This document shows positions 52,181-60,540 of a stretch of 64,000 bases of DNA, piece after piece. The stretch's first letter is position 1. Each line of letters begins with the position of its first letter. The notes under the pieces are model-generated. The model ran no database searches, had not been told where the DNA came from, and worked only from the letters and a program-made list of their open reading frames with translations. The stretch is from AE-B3B sp964543295 (lineage in GTDB: Bacteria > Aerophobota > Aerophobia > Aerophobales > AE-B3A), in NCBI GenBank assembly GCA_964543295.1, contig CAZIXA010000010.1:1-64000 (forward strand), given 5' to 3'. Both the position numbers and the translations under genes were made by a program.

Positions 52181-53473
52181 TTATCCGTCCCGGTCTTGGA
52201 CTCTTAAACCTCCAACCTGTTCTGGTTTTCTACAAAATTTTGGTGTTCTTTTTCCTGACTTCATCTCTTTTCTAAATATTCCACAAGGTAGCTTATACGC
52301 TTTAGAGCTTTTATTCTTACATTCCTCAATGATTGACTCATAAACGTCTAAAATCTTTTCAGCAATTATGTCCCAGGTAAACATCCGGACTGTCTCCTTT
52401 CCCTTTTTACCTATTTTTCCCCCAAACTCCCGGTTAGATAATATTCTTTCCACTGCATTAGCAATCTGATCCGGTCTGCCATAGTCAATCAAAATCCCAT
52501 TTTCACCATCTTTAATAAAATAGGGAATTCCTCCCTGTCTTGTAGCTATAACTGGTTTTCCCATAGCCTGCGCCTCCAAAAGAACTATTCCCTGTGCTTC
52601 TTTTTTGCTGGGTAAGACCAGCATATCGCTACAGGCTATAGCCTTTAGTTTATTCTGTTCAGAGAGCTCTCCGGTAAAAATCACGTCTTTGTCCAGGCGA
52701 AGATTTTGGGATAGCTCCATGAGCATCTTCTTTTTACCTCCGTCTGGCCCGACGATGAGAATCTTTACCCTATATTTTTTAAGAATTAACGGTACCGCCA
52801 TTAGTAGATGTTCCACGCCTTTTTTCCCAATCAGCCTGCCGAGATATAGGATTACCGGGATGCCTTCCAATCCGTATTTTTTCCTGAAGGGCAACGGGTC
52901 AATATTATTGTCAAAAATTTCTCCGGGTACTCCGTTGGGAATGATACAAATCCTTTCCTGATGGACTGCCTTAAGTATCCATGACTTCTCCGCAGGAGAA
53001 ATTAGGATAATCCTGTCAAAAAACCTCAAGGTCCATCTTGTCACAATACTTGCCCAGATCCTTCTCTTTATATGCTCTTTATGAGCCGGATCACCGATCC
53101 CCAGGGCCCCGTGTGTGGTGACAATACTGGGAATTCTCTTTATTCTGCTGAGCAAAGCGCACATATCACTATGAGGAAAGCCAATGCTATGAGCGTGAAT
53201 TACGTCTGGCTGAAGTTGAAGAATTTCGCCTGCTAAGCCTCGCCAGATGCGAAGTCCTGCCCCAAGATCAAAAGTTTTGAACCTTTGAATACGTATCCCA
53301 TTAATCTCTTCTCGGTTTACTAATGGGGGGTAATTATTTGTAGGCATGCAATCCGAAGTTAACACAAAAACCTCATGGCCTCTCTCCACTAAGTTTTTGG
53401 ATAAGTGGAATACATGAGTCTCTGCTCCCCCTATCACCGGATAAAAATAGCAAGGCAACATACATATTCTCAT
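52181..53473 (-). CDS. GT4-family glycosyltransferase
   Basis: 430 residues, GT-B fold. N-terminal GGAETHVFHLSKNLVERGHE; linker THGALGIGDPAH; C-terminal donor site with LYLGRLIGKKGVEHL and the E-x7-E type EAQGIVLLEAQAMGKPVI. Retaining transfer of a sugar from a nucleotide donor to a lipid or small acceptor. It begins 6 bases after the CDP-alcohol phosphotransferase stop, so it is part of the same operon. The acceptor may be the product of that enzyme. Confidence 0.9.
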   Translation of the reverse strand: MRICMLPCYFYPVIGGAETHVFHLSKNLVERGHEVFVLTSDCMPTNNYPPLVNREEINGIRIQRFKTFDLGAGLRIWRGLAGEILQLQPDVIHAHSIGFPHSDMCALLSRIKRIPSIVTTHGALGIGDPAHKEHIKRRIWASIVTRWTLRFFDRIILISPAEKSWILKAVHQERICIIPNGVPGEIFDNNIDPLPFRKKYGLEGIPVILYLGRLIGKKGVEHLLMAVPLILKKYRVKILIVGPDGGKKKMLMELSQNLRLDKDVIFTGELSEQNKLKAIACSDMLVLPSKKEAQGIVLLEAQAMGKPVIATRQGGIPYFIKDGENGILIDYGRPDQIANAVERILSNREFGGKIGKKGKETVRMFTWDIIAEKILDVYESIIEECKNKSSKAYKLPCGIFRKEMKSGKRTPKFCRKPEQVGGLRVQDRDG

Positions 53474-53479
53474 ATAAGT

Positions 53480-54169
53480 CTAGTCACTCTCCCTGGGAAG
53501 TTTTCTAAGGTGTGGCAGCATTTGGTAAAATCTTAGGGCCGAGTAGAAAACTGATATTATACCTATGAGGAGAAGCGCCAATTCCGGCCTTCCCAGCAAA
53601 GATAATACGAAAATAGTAAATAATTGGTGACTTCGGTGGTTTAATCTTAATTTCATAAGTCTTTTTAAGTCCTTCCAGGATTTTTTCAAAACCCTCCTTC
53701 CAGCCCTGGCTCCTCCTAACTCGGTGAGATAGTTACCCATTAAAAAGCCTATTATCCCAATTAGGCTAAATACCCATCCTAAAACTGATTCCCTGACACT
53801 CCAGACACCGTATCCTATAGCCAGGCATAAAACTATTTCCACGAACCGATCTGAGAGAGAGTCAATGATTTCTCCATATGGGGAGCCGATATGTTTAATC
53901 CTGGCAATTTCCCCGTCAACGCCATCCACAATATTGATGGCCTGAACTAATATAGCCCCGGCGATAAAGTTTCCATAAATATAAGCAAGGGCAGCTCCAA
54001 TTGCTAGAAAGATAGTGGAAATGCTTACCTGATTGGGAGTGATATTTTTGTCAATTAGAAATCGGGTAATTAGGTGATAACAGGGGCTATTAATATAGGT
54101 GGAAACAAATGCTGTTTCTTTATGTTTATGAGACTTTTTAAGTAAATTCCATTCCTTTTTTGAGATCAT
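53480..54169 (-). CDS. CDP-alcohol phosphatidyltransferase family protein
   Basis: 229 residues, about six membrane helices. The catalytic motif D-x2-D-G-x2-A-R...G-x3-D-x3-D is complete as VDGVDGEIAR, then SPYGEIIDSLSDR. It joins a CDP-activated alcohol to another alcohol, releasing CMP. The N terminus (TAFVSTYINSPCYHLITRFL, KNITPNQVS) is like the C-terminal half of inositol-phosphate CDP transferase / DIPP synthase, so an inositol-type product is possible. It overlaps the upstream ATP-grasp gene by 32 bases; the start follows GGGAGATAAGC. Confidence 0.88.
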   Translation of the reverse strand: MISKKEWNLLKKSHKHKETAFVSTYINSPCYHLITRFLIDKNITPNQVSISTIFLAIGAALAYIYGNFIAGAILVQAINIVDGVDGEIARIKHIGSPYGEIIDSLSDRFVEIVLCLAIGYGVWSVRESVLGWVFSLIGIIGFLMGNYLTELGGARAGRRVLKKSWKDLKRLMKLRLNHRSHQLFTIFVLSLLGRPELALLLIGIISVFYSALRFYQMLPHLRKLPRESD

Positions 54170-54959
54170 AAGAGCTTATCTCCCCTTGACCTATCGTACA
54201 TACAGTTTCAACTAAATAATCAGCTATCAGCTCTAACCAGTTTTCTATGCGCTTTACCCCTGCTGGAAAGTCATTTACTTCCAGGGCATAGTAACCATCT
54301 TCACTCTCTATAAGATCCATTCCCCCTATCACCATTTCCATGCTATCGAAACAGCGCAGGGCCCCCTCCATTATCTCATCCGGAAGGAATACCTCCCAGG
54401 CCTTACCCTCGTTGGGATGAAAAAAACTCTTAACCACCTTCCCTATCTTATAGATTCTGGTTACACCGTCATTATTGGAAATAAATTTTTGTAGATATAT
54501 CCACTTTTTCCGCAAATTCTTTAGACTCTCTACTGATTTTACATATATTATTCCCTTTGAACGCCCATATAAAGGTTTCACCAGAGCGGGAAACATAGAA
54601 CCATCCACATTTTCTAAAATATTTTCCTTTGAAGCAAATACTGTTCTCGGTACCTTCAAACCCGATTGTTTCATAATCTCATCGGAGATTAGCTTATTAC
54701 TACTAAGGCATAAAGCCCGGTAGGAGTTTATCACCACAGTTCCCATCTCCTCAAGGTATTGGGCAAGCCACAGATACTCGCGCTCACGAATCTTTACTAT
54801 GACAACATCGTAGTTCCTTAACGAGGAAATATCAGGATTAATCAGGCAGGGACTAATTATTTGAGAAACTATGCCTTTGCTTAAAAGGTAATTATTTAAA
54901 GATACGAGTAGGGATTTCGATGATTTGATTTTTTCTGAAGTGAGAAGTCCTACTTTCAT
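54138..54959 (-). CDS. RimK-like ATP-grasp enzyme
   Basis: 273 residues. VINSYRALCLSSNKLISDE at 76-94 is the hinge before the ATP-grasp fold; ALVKPLYGRSKGI at 125-137 the ATP loop, LQKFI at 156-160 and YYALEVNDFPAG at 223-234 with the metal-binding E and N. Relatives are RimK, LysX, glutathione synthase-like ligases and some sugar or inositol kinases. Ligand unknown. The gene is first in the operon with the CDP-alcohol and GT4 genes. The ribosome site is poor. Confidence 0.82.
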   Translation of the reverse strand: MKVGLLTSEKIKSSKSLLVSLNNYLLSKGIVSQIISPCLINPDISSLRNYDVVIVKIREREYLWLAQYLEEMGTVVINSYRALCLSSNKLISDEIMKQSGLKVPRTVFASKENILENVDGSMFPALVKPLYGRSKGIIYVKSVESLKNLRKKWIYLQKFISNNDGVTRIYKIGKVVKSFFHPNEGKAWEVFLPDEIMEGALRCFDSMEMVIGGMDLIESEDGYYALEVNDFPAGVKRIENWLELIADYLVETVCTIGQGEISSYDLKKGMEFT

Positions 54960-55018
54960 AACTTCGCCTGGGTAAGGCTTCCTGCTTTTGACATTACCTT
55001 TTCCGCCAATGTAACAGC

Positions 55019-55046
55019 AAGGACGAGTCTTTAGACTCGTCCTTTT
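55019..55046. terminator. Strong hairpin with T-run
   Basis: AGGACGAGTC and GACTCGTCCT pair around TTTA, followed by TTTT on the plus strand and a short TT on the minus strand. It separates the tetR relic from the ATP-grasp operon and may stop tetR read-through. Confidence 0.6.
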
Positions 55047-55131
55047 AAAAAATAATTCTTTATTTTAGCTAATTCTCCGAAGGTAGCTGGAAACTAATAG
55101 GTTAATTCCCCAGCCGATATCTCAGAGTGCA

Positions 55132-55185
55132 CTACTTCCCACAGGCTTCCTTTCCCTTTTTACTCTTTTTCTCTTTCTTTTCCAT
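55132..55185 (-). other. Tiny lysine-rich reading frame
   Basis: 17 codons, MEKKEKKSKKGKEACGK, right after the tetR relic, with AGGGTGAG upstream. It could be a microprotein or chance. The rest of 54960-55187 shows the hairpin at 55019 and nothing else. Confidence 0.2.
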
Positions 55186-55187
55186 AA

Positions 55188-55623
55188 TTAACTCACCCTT
55201 CCCTGGAGATTTTTAGGATACTGTGTTATCTGGTAACGTCTCTTGTTGCCCTCCCTCTCTTTTTGCTCATCGGATACAATACCATACCAAAAGGTTTCTG
55301 CAACAACTCCTGCCTTATCCGCAAGAGCCCCTTTCCTTTTATCAGTTAGCCATTGCGAAATAAAACCAGCAATAATACCTTCCAAAATATAAGCTTGGTT
55401 CATTATGTTAAACCGTCGGAAAACTCCGTCCTTAATCCCATAATCTAAACTTATTTCTAAAATGGCGATAAATGGTTCCCTTTCCAACATCAGCTTCCTC
55501 AGAAATCTCATCAAGGGTAGCTCTGAAAAGGTCCTTTTTGGAAAAAATTTTATAGGAAGCATTTATAATTTTATTAAAAGTTTCGATTTTTCTTCTCTTG
55601 CTTCGACTTAGGACTTCTGTCAT
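55188..55623 (-). pseudogene. tetR-type regulator with internal deletion and frameshift
   Basis: The first 58 codons form a complete TetR helix-turn-helix (TLDEISEEADVGKGTIYRHF) and run into a stop at 55432. The other frame carries the family's C-terminal helices, GIKDGVFRRFN, AYILEGIIAGFISQWLTD. The junction is near 55445. Between them some 60-70 residues of the ligand domain seem missing compared with normal TetR length. A full promoter and dyad operator (55674-55735) are still present, so the damage looks recent. Confidence 0.75.
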
Positions 55624-55661
55624 TTTATCGGTGTCCTACATTGCTTAATGAAAATAGATTT

Positions 55662-55735
55662 GTCTAACAGATAGACGATTTAGTCAATTGCGACTAGACC
55701 GTCAGATATTATAAATAGATTTTTAAAGAAGTCAA
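55662..55735 (-). promoter_or_regulatory. Promoter and dyad operators of tetR
   Basis: TTGACT (55730-55735), 16-base spacer, TATAAT (55708-55713). Directly downstream an imperfect 30-base dyad spans 55674-55703 with arms GACG-T-TAGTC and GACTA-A-CGTC, and a second dyad GTCTA/TAGAC lies at 55662-55676. Typical of a self-repressed TetR gene. Confidence 0.65.
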
Positions 55736-55809
55736 GCCTCTGTCTTCCGCACTTTGTTCCTTATCTTTTCTTGACTTGCTATAACATAAGCTTCTTACTC
55801 TCGTTGAAT

Positions 55810-57066
55810 TTATACTGTTACCCGTGAACCCTGATTTTCGAGTCTCTTCATACGGTTAACAGGCTTATCTCTCATGTCTTTTTTGGAATAGTGGGTATCG
55901 AACCATATTATAAGGAAAAAAGCGGTGAGGGTTATCATAAAAGAAATAAGAAGGGCTACTCTTATTCCTACGAGGCTCATAAGTCCTACCCCAAGAAAAG
56001 GTGCGATAATACCCCTTATACCCATTAAACTGAAGTCAATTCCCTGATATGTCTGTACATCCTCGTGTTTGGTAATTTTAGCAATATAGTTAATGCGAAC
56101 AAGCTCACTACCAATATTAAATCCGGAAATTACACTGGCCAAAACAATAAACCATAGATTAAAAGACGTTGCATAAAAGAGAGGAATAAAGCTCGCTAAC
56201 AGAAAGGAAATAATGAGTGATTTTATCTCTCCCTTTTTATCAATATACCTTCCCCAAAAGATATAGGAGATCATCCAAAAAAGGGAAGATAGGCTGGCCA
56301 ATTTTCCCATTAAGGCATTGGAGACATTTAAGATATCTACAAGGAAGATAGGGTAAAGAGGCATAGCAACAAGACTACCAAATCCATAAGTGAAAAAGAT
56401 AAGGGAATAATAGAAAAAAGACTTGTCTTTTTGGAATACATGAATTGCTTCAAAGGGAATGAGTCCTCGCCTTTTAGGACTTCTTATCTTATTTCCACTC
56501 TTTGTTTTAATTTTCCTAAAATAGGCGAGCGAAGAAATACCGATTAACGCTGCCAGAGGGAAAATATAACGATAGTTAATTCGATCGAGTAAAATGCCTC
56601 CTATATAACAAGCAAAAATAGCGAAAATAGCCTGTTCCCCTGCTACATAGCCCATTACTCTTCCTCTAAAACTGTCAGGATAGATTTCTTTCATTATTCC
56701 TGTATAAGCAGGGCTTCCAGCTTGTTCAAAGAGTGCGTTAAGAAAGACAACAACTATAAAAATCCAGGGATTAATGGCAAAAATCATTAAGAAAAGAATT
56801 ACCCTTGCTAAAATCTTGACCCAGAGAAAAAATTTCATTTTACTTCTTTTGTTAGAGAAGCGGGACCAGTAAAGAGTAAATAGAGATCCCAAGAAAGGAG
56901 AGCTGGTTAAAAGAGCTATTTGAAAGGAAGTAGCCCCTATTCTTCTAGCTATGACAGGGAAAAAAGCCAGGGATAGTCCCCAGAATATTCCCCATAAAAT
57001 AGCAGCTTTTGAATCATAATAGTAAGATTCTCGAATAAAAAAGGGGATTCTTCTGTTAAAAAACAT
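55810..57066 (-). CDS. MFS transporter
   Basis: 418 residues, about twelve membrane helices, no extra domain. Landmarks: LFTLYWSRFSNKRSKMKFFL in the TM2-3 loop, EIYPDSFRGRVMGYVAGEQA and FWGRYIDKKGEIKSL. No substrate can be inferred. It follows marC by 91 bases and precedes tetR in the same direction; the TetR may have controlled it. ATG after GGGAGGAAAG. Confidence 0.85.
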   Translation of the reverse strand: MFFNRRIPFFIRESYYYDSKAAILWGIFWGLSLAFFPVIARRIGATSFQIALLTSSPFLGSLFTLYWSRFSNKRSKMKFFLWVKILARVILFLMIFAINPWIFIVVVFLNALFEQAGSPAYTGIMKEIYPDSFRGRVMGYVAGEQAIFAIFACYIGGILLDRINYRYIFPLAALIGISSLAYFRKIKTKSGNKIRSPKRRGLIPFEAIHVFQKDKSFFYYSLIFFTYGFGSLVAMPLYPIFLVDILNVSNALMGKLASLSSLFWMISYIFWGRYIDKKGEIKSLIISFLLASFIPLFYATSFNLWFIVLASVISGFNIGSELVRINYIAKITKHEDVQTYQGIDFSLMGIRGIIAPFLGVGLMSLVGIRVALLISFMITLTAFFLIIWFDTHYSKKDMRDKPVNRMKRLENQGSRVTV

Positions 57067-57157
57067 CTATCTTTCCTCCCGATTGATTATTATTCTTCTC
57101 TTTCCTTGCAAGATCTCTCTTTCTTCAGGATAACCAGGGAAAAAGGTATTTCCCTTC

Positions 57158-57736
57158 TTATCTTATGAGCTGCATTAGGCCTTTTCTTACCATCATGACC
57201 CCAATTGCAGCCAGAAATAGACTGAATACCTTGGAGATAGCTTTTGAGCCCGCTTTTCCCAGGACTTTCATTAGCAGATGAGAGGAGGCAAAAATAATTC
57301 CTGTCAGGAGAATATTGACCACTATGGAAAATAGAGTGACCAGGATCCCAAAACTATTAATGGAAATCAAAGCAGTGGTTAAGACAGCAGGCCCCACAAT
57401 TAAAGGCGTTCCTAGAGGAACTACTCCTACTGTGGAAGGCGATCTTCTCTGTTTAGTAGGAAAAAGAAGATCAATCACCGACAAGATGAAGAGAATCGCT
57501 CCGCCAGCAATCATGAAATCCTGAGCCGTGATACCTAGCAGGAGAAAGATAACTTTTCCTAGAAAAACAAAAGCAACAGCAATGGCAAAAGCGGTAATTA
57601 GCGACTGCCGGAGTACATTTCGGCGCTCATGCGGTTTCATTCTTTCGGTCAAAGAAAGAAACACGGGAAGAACTCCAAAGGCATCAACAGCTACAAATAT
57701 GGGAATGAACGAGAGAAGAAGGGATTTTGGAAACAT
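57158..57736 (-). CDS. MarC-family membrane protein
   Basis: 192 residues, about six membrane helices. N-terminal SFIPIFVAVDAFGVLPVFLSL and PLGTPLIVGPAVLTTALI are family marks. MarC proteins are not antibiotic transporters as once thought; their role is unclear. It sits 41 bases after speB. The truncated paralogue lies at 46679-46903. ATG after GCGGAGAAAG. Confidence 0.9.
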   Translation of the reverse strand: MFPKSLLLSFIPIFVAVDAFGVLPVFLSLTERMKPHERRNVLRQSLITAFAIAVAFVFLGKVIFLLLGITAQDFMIAGGAILFILSVIDLLFPTKQRRSPSTVGVVPLGTPLIVGPAVLTTALISINSFGILVTLFSIVVNILLTGIIFASSHLLMKVLGKAGSKAISKVFSLFLAAIGVMMVRKGLMQLIR

Positions 57737-57777
57737 ACTTTCTCCGCATAACTAATTTTTCTTTATGCATTGGGTGT

Positions 57778-58635
57778 TTATCTAAAGAACCGGTAACCGA
57801 TTAGTTTGTATATCAGCTTTGCTGCCAAAAAATCAGGAGCGACTTGGTTAGGAAGGGGACAAAGCTCTACTACATCTATCCCAAGGATTTTCTTATTTTC
57901 AATTACAAACCGCATGATCTCCAGGATATCTTCCCATCGTAGTCCTCCTGGTTCGGGGGTCCCCACTGCCGGCATGATCGATGGATCCAAGACATCAAGA
58001 TCAATTGTTAAATAAACCTCATCAGAGAGAACTCGGGACACTAAATTTCTCCAATGTTTTTTATCTTTGATCTCTTGACTGCTTATGAGTTTCAACGATC
58101 GGGATTTCAGGTACTGGGCTTCCTCGGCGCTTAGACTTCTTATTCCCAGGCCTAGAAATTTGCATTGTTCACTAATCCGCCGCATAACACAGGCATGATT
58201 ATAGCTAGAACCCAAATAGTAATTCCTTAGATCAGCATGAGCATCTAATTGCAAAACAGAAAGGCAGGGATAGTGCTTTTGAAAAGCTTTTACTATTCCA
58301 ATGGTAATGCTGTGTTCTCCCCCTACGGTCACCGGAAATTTGTTGTGATTAATGACGAATGTAATTCTCTGGTAAACTGCTTCTGTCATATCTTCCGGAG
58401 CTAATCGTTCAACACTGAGAGGTGCTGAAGTATGTATACCTATCGTGTAAGGCTCTAAATCGAGTTCTTCATCATATAGTTCCAGGTGATTGGAGGCCTC
58501 AATGATCGCCTTGGGTCCATTTTTTGTGCCCTTTTTATAAGAAACGGTACCTTCATAAGGTACGGGTATGATAGTAACCCGGGAATTCTCCCATTGAGAA
58601 AATCTCGTCGGTATTCCTGCAAATCGAAGAATCAT
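57778..58635 (-). CDS. speB: Agmatinase
   Basis: About 285 residues from ATG 58635 behind GAGGATCG; a GTG 12 bases upstream is also in frame. The binuclear manganese site is complete: GGEHS, DAHADL, YNHACVM, DLDVLDPS. The later segment SIMPAVGTPEPGGL is a ureohydrolase mark. It hydrolyses agmatine to putrescine and urea. With pdaD and the DHS-like gene directly upstream, it is the middle step from arginine. Confidence 0.92.
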   Translation of the reverse strand: MILRFAGIPTRFSQWENSRVTIIPVPYEGTVSYKKGTKNGPKAIIEASNHLELYDEELDLEPYTIGIHTSAPLSVERLAPEDMTEAVYQRITFVINHNKFPVTVGGEHSITIGIVKAFQKHYPCLSVLQLDAHADLRNYYLGSSYNHACVMRRISEQCKFLGLGIRSLSAEEAQYLKSRSLKLISSQEIKDKKHWRNLVSRVLSDEVYLTIDLDVLDPSIMPAVGTPEPGGLRWEDILEIMRFVIENKKILGIDVVELCPLPNQVAPDFLAAKLIYKLIGYRFFR

Positions 58636-58668
58636 CGATCCTCGCACTTATTATTTATTAATCTTCGT

Positions 58669-59688
58669 TCACTTAAAAGAAAAATTTATTTCTCTTTGCT
58701 GTTCGAAAACTGGAACTTTATCTCTCTTCAAGCCATCTTCTATTTCCTGGGCAAGACCAGTTGCCAGAAGAGGCAAAGCAACAGTGGCATCACAGTGAAG
58801 GGTAACTTTCTTGGCTTTTAGAGCTATTTTTCCCCATGATTGTCCTTCCTCAAAGCTACAGCCGCTCAGTCCTCCCCAATAAGGGGCATCTGTAGTTATC
58901 TGAATTGCATACTTATGCCCGTAGGTGAGTACCCCTTTTAGAGAAGCGGTGACTTGTGCTTGTTGAATGAAATTTTTGGGAGTTCCTCCCCCAATGTAGA
59001 TCACTCCGGTGAGCTTGGCTTTGCTAACCAGAGATGCCGTCTCCTCCACATCTTTTATGAGATCAAAACCGATATTACTCTTTTTAACTGCCAAAGCAAT
59101 ACCAACAGAGGAATCGCCTGGAGCAGGGCAATAAATAGGTATTTTTGCCTCATAAGCACCGGTTAGGATTCCCCTTTCTTTTGCTTCCAGACTCAATTTT
59201 CCTCCCAGAAGGTAGAAAAACTCCCGAGTAGTGTAAAGATGGTCTGGTTTAAGACTGTCAGCAAACTGGGAGATAAAGTGATCGGTTTTTTTAAAATCCT
59301 TATCCAGAACCAAAGTGTCGTAGATCCTACTCATTCCTTGTTTCCTCAATTCAATGTCATTAGTAAGGGGACTGCACTGAAAGTGGACTCGTCCCAGACT
59401 CTCGTGACAATCGTGAAATAGATTAGCCCCAGTCGAGACCAGACAGTCGATCAAACGGTGTTGAATAAGATAGCAAAGAAGTCTGCGCATCCCTGCCGGG
59501 ATCATTGCTCCTGCCAGCCCCAGAAAGATAAAAGTCTCCTCCCTCAGCATCTGCTTCCATATGCGGAAGGCAGAACCGAGATTGCGGCCCTGAAAGGAAA
59601 TATTTTCCATCCTGGATAGTATCAATCTAATATCCTCCCAAGGTTTAATAAGAAAGGGGTCAACCGCTAACTCTTTCCTCATCGGCAT
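58669..59688 (-). CDS. Deoxyhypusine synthase-like protein
   Basis: About 339 residues from ATG 59688, behind GAGGAGATAAA; a longer form starting at 59727 overlaps pdaD and is less likely. The fold is NAD-dependent: GLAGAMIPAGMRRLL, STGANLFHDCHESLG, VIYIGGGTPKNF, ITTDAPYWGGLSG. The catalytic lysine of the family is kept in SWGKIALKAKKVTL (K287). Bacteria have no eIF5A substrate. Members of this family can make homospermidine or transfer aminobutyl groups to other acceptors. The position between pdaD and speB supports polyamine elongation. Confidence 0.85.
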   Translation of the reverse strand: MPMRKELAVDPFLIKPWEDIRLILSRMENISFQGRNLGSAFRIWKQMLREETFIFLGLAGAMIPAGMRRLLCYLIQHRLIDCLVSTGANLFHDCHESLGRVHFQCSPLTNDIELRKQGMSRIYDTLVLDKDFKKTDHFISQFADSLKPDHLYTTREFFYLLGGKLSLEAKERGILTGAYEAKIPIYCPAPGDSSVGIALAVKKSNIGFDLIKDVEETASLVSKAKLTGVIYIGGGTPKNFIQQAQVTASLKGVLTYGHKYAIQITTDAPYWGGLSGCSFEEGQSWGKIALKAKKVTLHCDATVALPLLATGLAQEIEDGLKRDKVPVFEQQREINFSFK

Positions 59689-59698
59689 TTTTATCTCC

Positions 59699-60247
59699 TC
59701 AATTGATAAAGATAGCTGCTGCAACAACCGTAGTCCAGAGACCGTCCTTGTCTCCTATGGCTGACTGCGTAATATTGGTAGTTCGCACAATCTCTCCACT
59801 TATTCTCCATATTTCCTTCTTTTCATCGTAACTGGAGTCAGGACTAAATTCTACCCCTAGAATAGTTGCCAACATGGAAGCTGCCAGGTCTTCAGCATAT
59901 TCTCCAGCAAAGCGTTCGTTCTGACCAAAGCTGCAGTGTTCGGAAAGATACCCATAGTGATTCTTTCTTTTGGGGATGGCCAGACCGACAGAAGCAGCCA
60001 CTAGGCGATGTGGCTCGTTAGTGGCATTCTCGGCCATCACAGAGTATACGACCTGGCCAGGTGACAGTAAGTTCTTTCCCTTTTTCCTCGAGACCAGCCT
60101 GCAGCCAGGAGGATAGATGCTAGAAATTCTGACCAGGTTATATTCAGCTATTTGAGAGCTTCTTAGGGCAGCCTCGTAAGCAGCAAGTCTTTCTCTATTT
60201 TTCCCCACCCCTCTGGTTAGAAACATTTTAGTGGCAACAAGGTTCAT
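59699..60247 (-). CDS. pdaD: Pyruvoyl-dependent arginine decarboxylase
   Basis: 182 residues. Self-cleavage to a pyruvoyl group is expected between S42 and S43 in YNLVRISSIYPPG. KNHYGYLSEHC, FAGEYAEDLAASMLATI and the C-terminal catalytic region are present. Converts arginine to agmatine, first step here. ATG after GAGGAGGATTCG. First gene of a pdaD / DHS-like / speB / marC transcript. 60248-60540 shows no gene. Confidence 0.9.
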   Translation of the reverse strand: MNLVATKMFLTRGVGKNRERLAAYEAALRSSQIAEYNLVRISSIYPPGCRLVSRKKGKNLLSPGQVVYSVMAENATNEPHRLVAASVGLAIPKRKNHYGYLSEHCSFGQNERFAGEYAEDLAASMLATILGVEFSPDSSYDEKKEIWRISGEIVRTTNITQSAIGDKDGLWTTVVAAAIFIN

Positions 60248-60540
60248 CGAATCCTCCTCAGTTATGTTCTATTGGTTATATTCTATCCCTATAAGAATTT
60301 GGTTGAATAATGCTATACTGAAACCGGCGTCCTCAGGAAAGCCTTGAGTCAATGATTATACCTACCTCATCAAATCCCATTTTTCGATTTGATGCCCGCC
60401 ATTCTCACCGAGAACACCAGTTAGATGAGTACTCTACTGAAAAAGTTAGATATGTCAAATGGGTGTGATATACGGAGGGCCTGCTGTTAACAAGGATGAA
60501 AAAGTATTAGATTAACCGATCTATTTGTTTCGCCAGAATT

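Noticed and set aside
46679..57736. Recent segmental duplication or assembly repeat around the two marC copies
   Set aside because: The flanks differ by about 10 percent in DNA and the neighbouring MFS genes are not alike, so this is an old paralogue.
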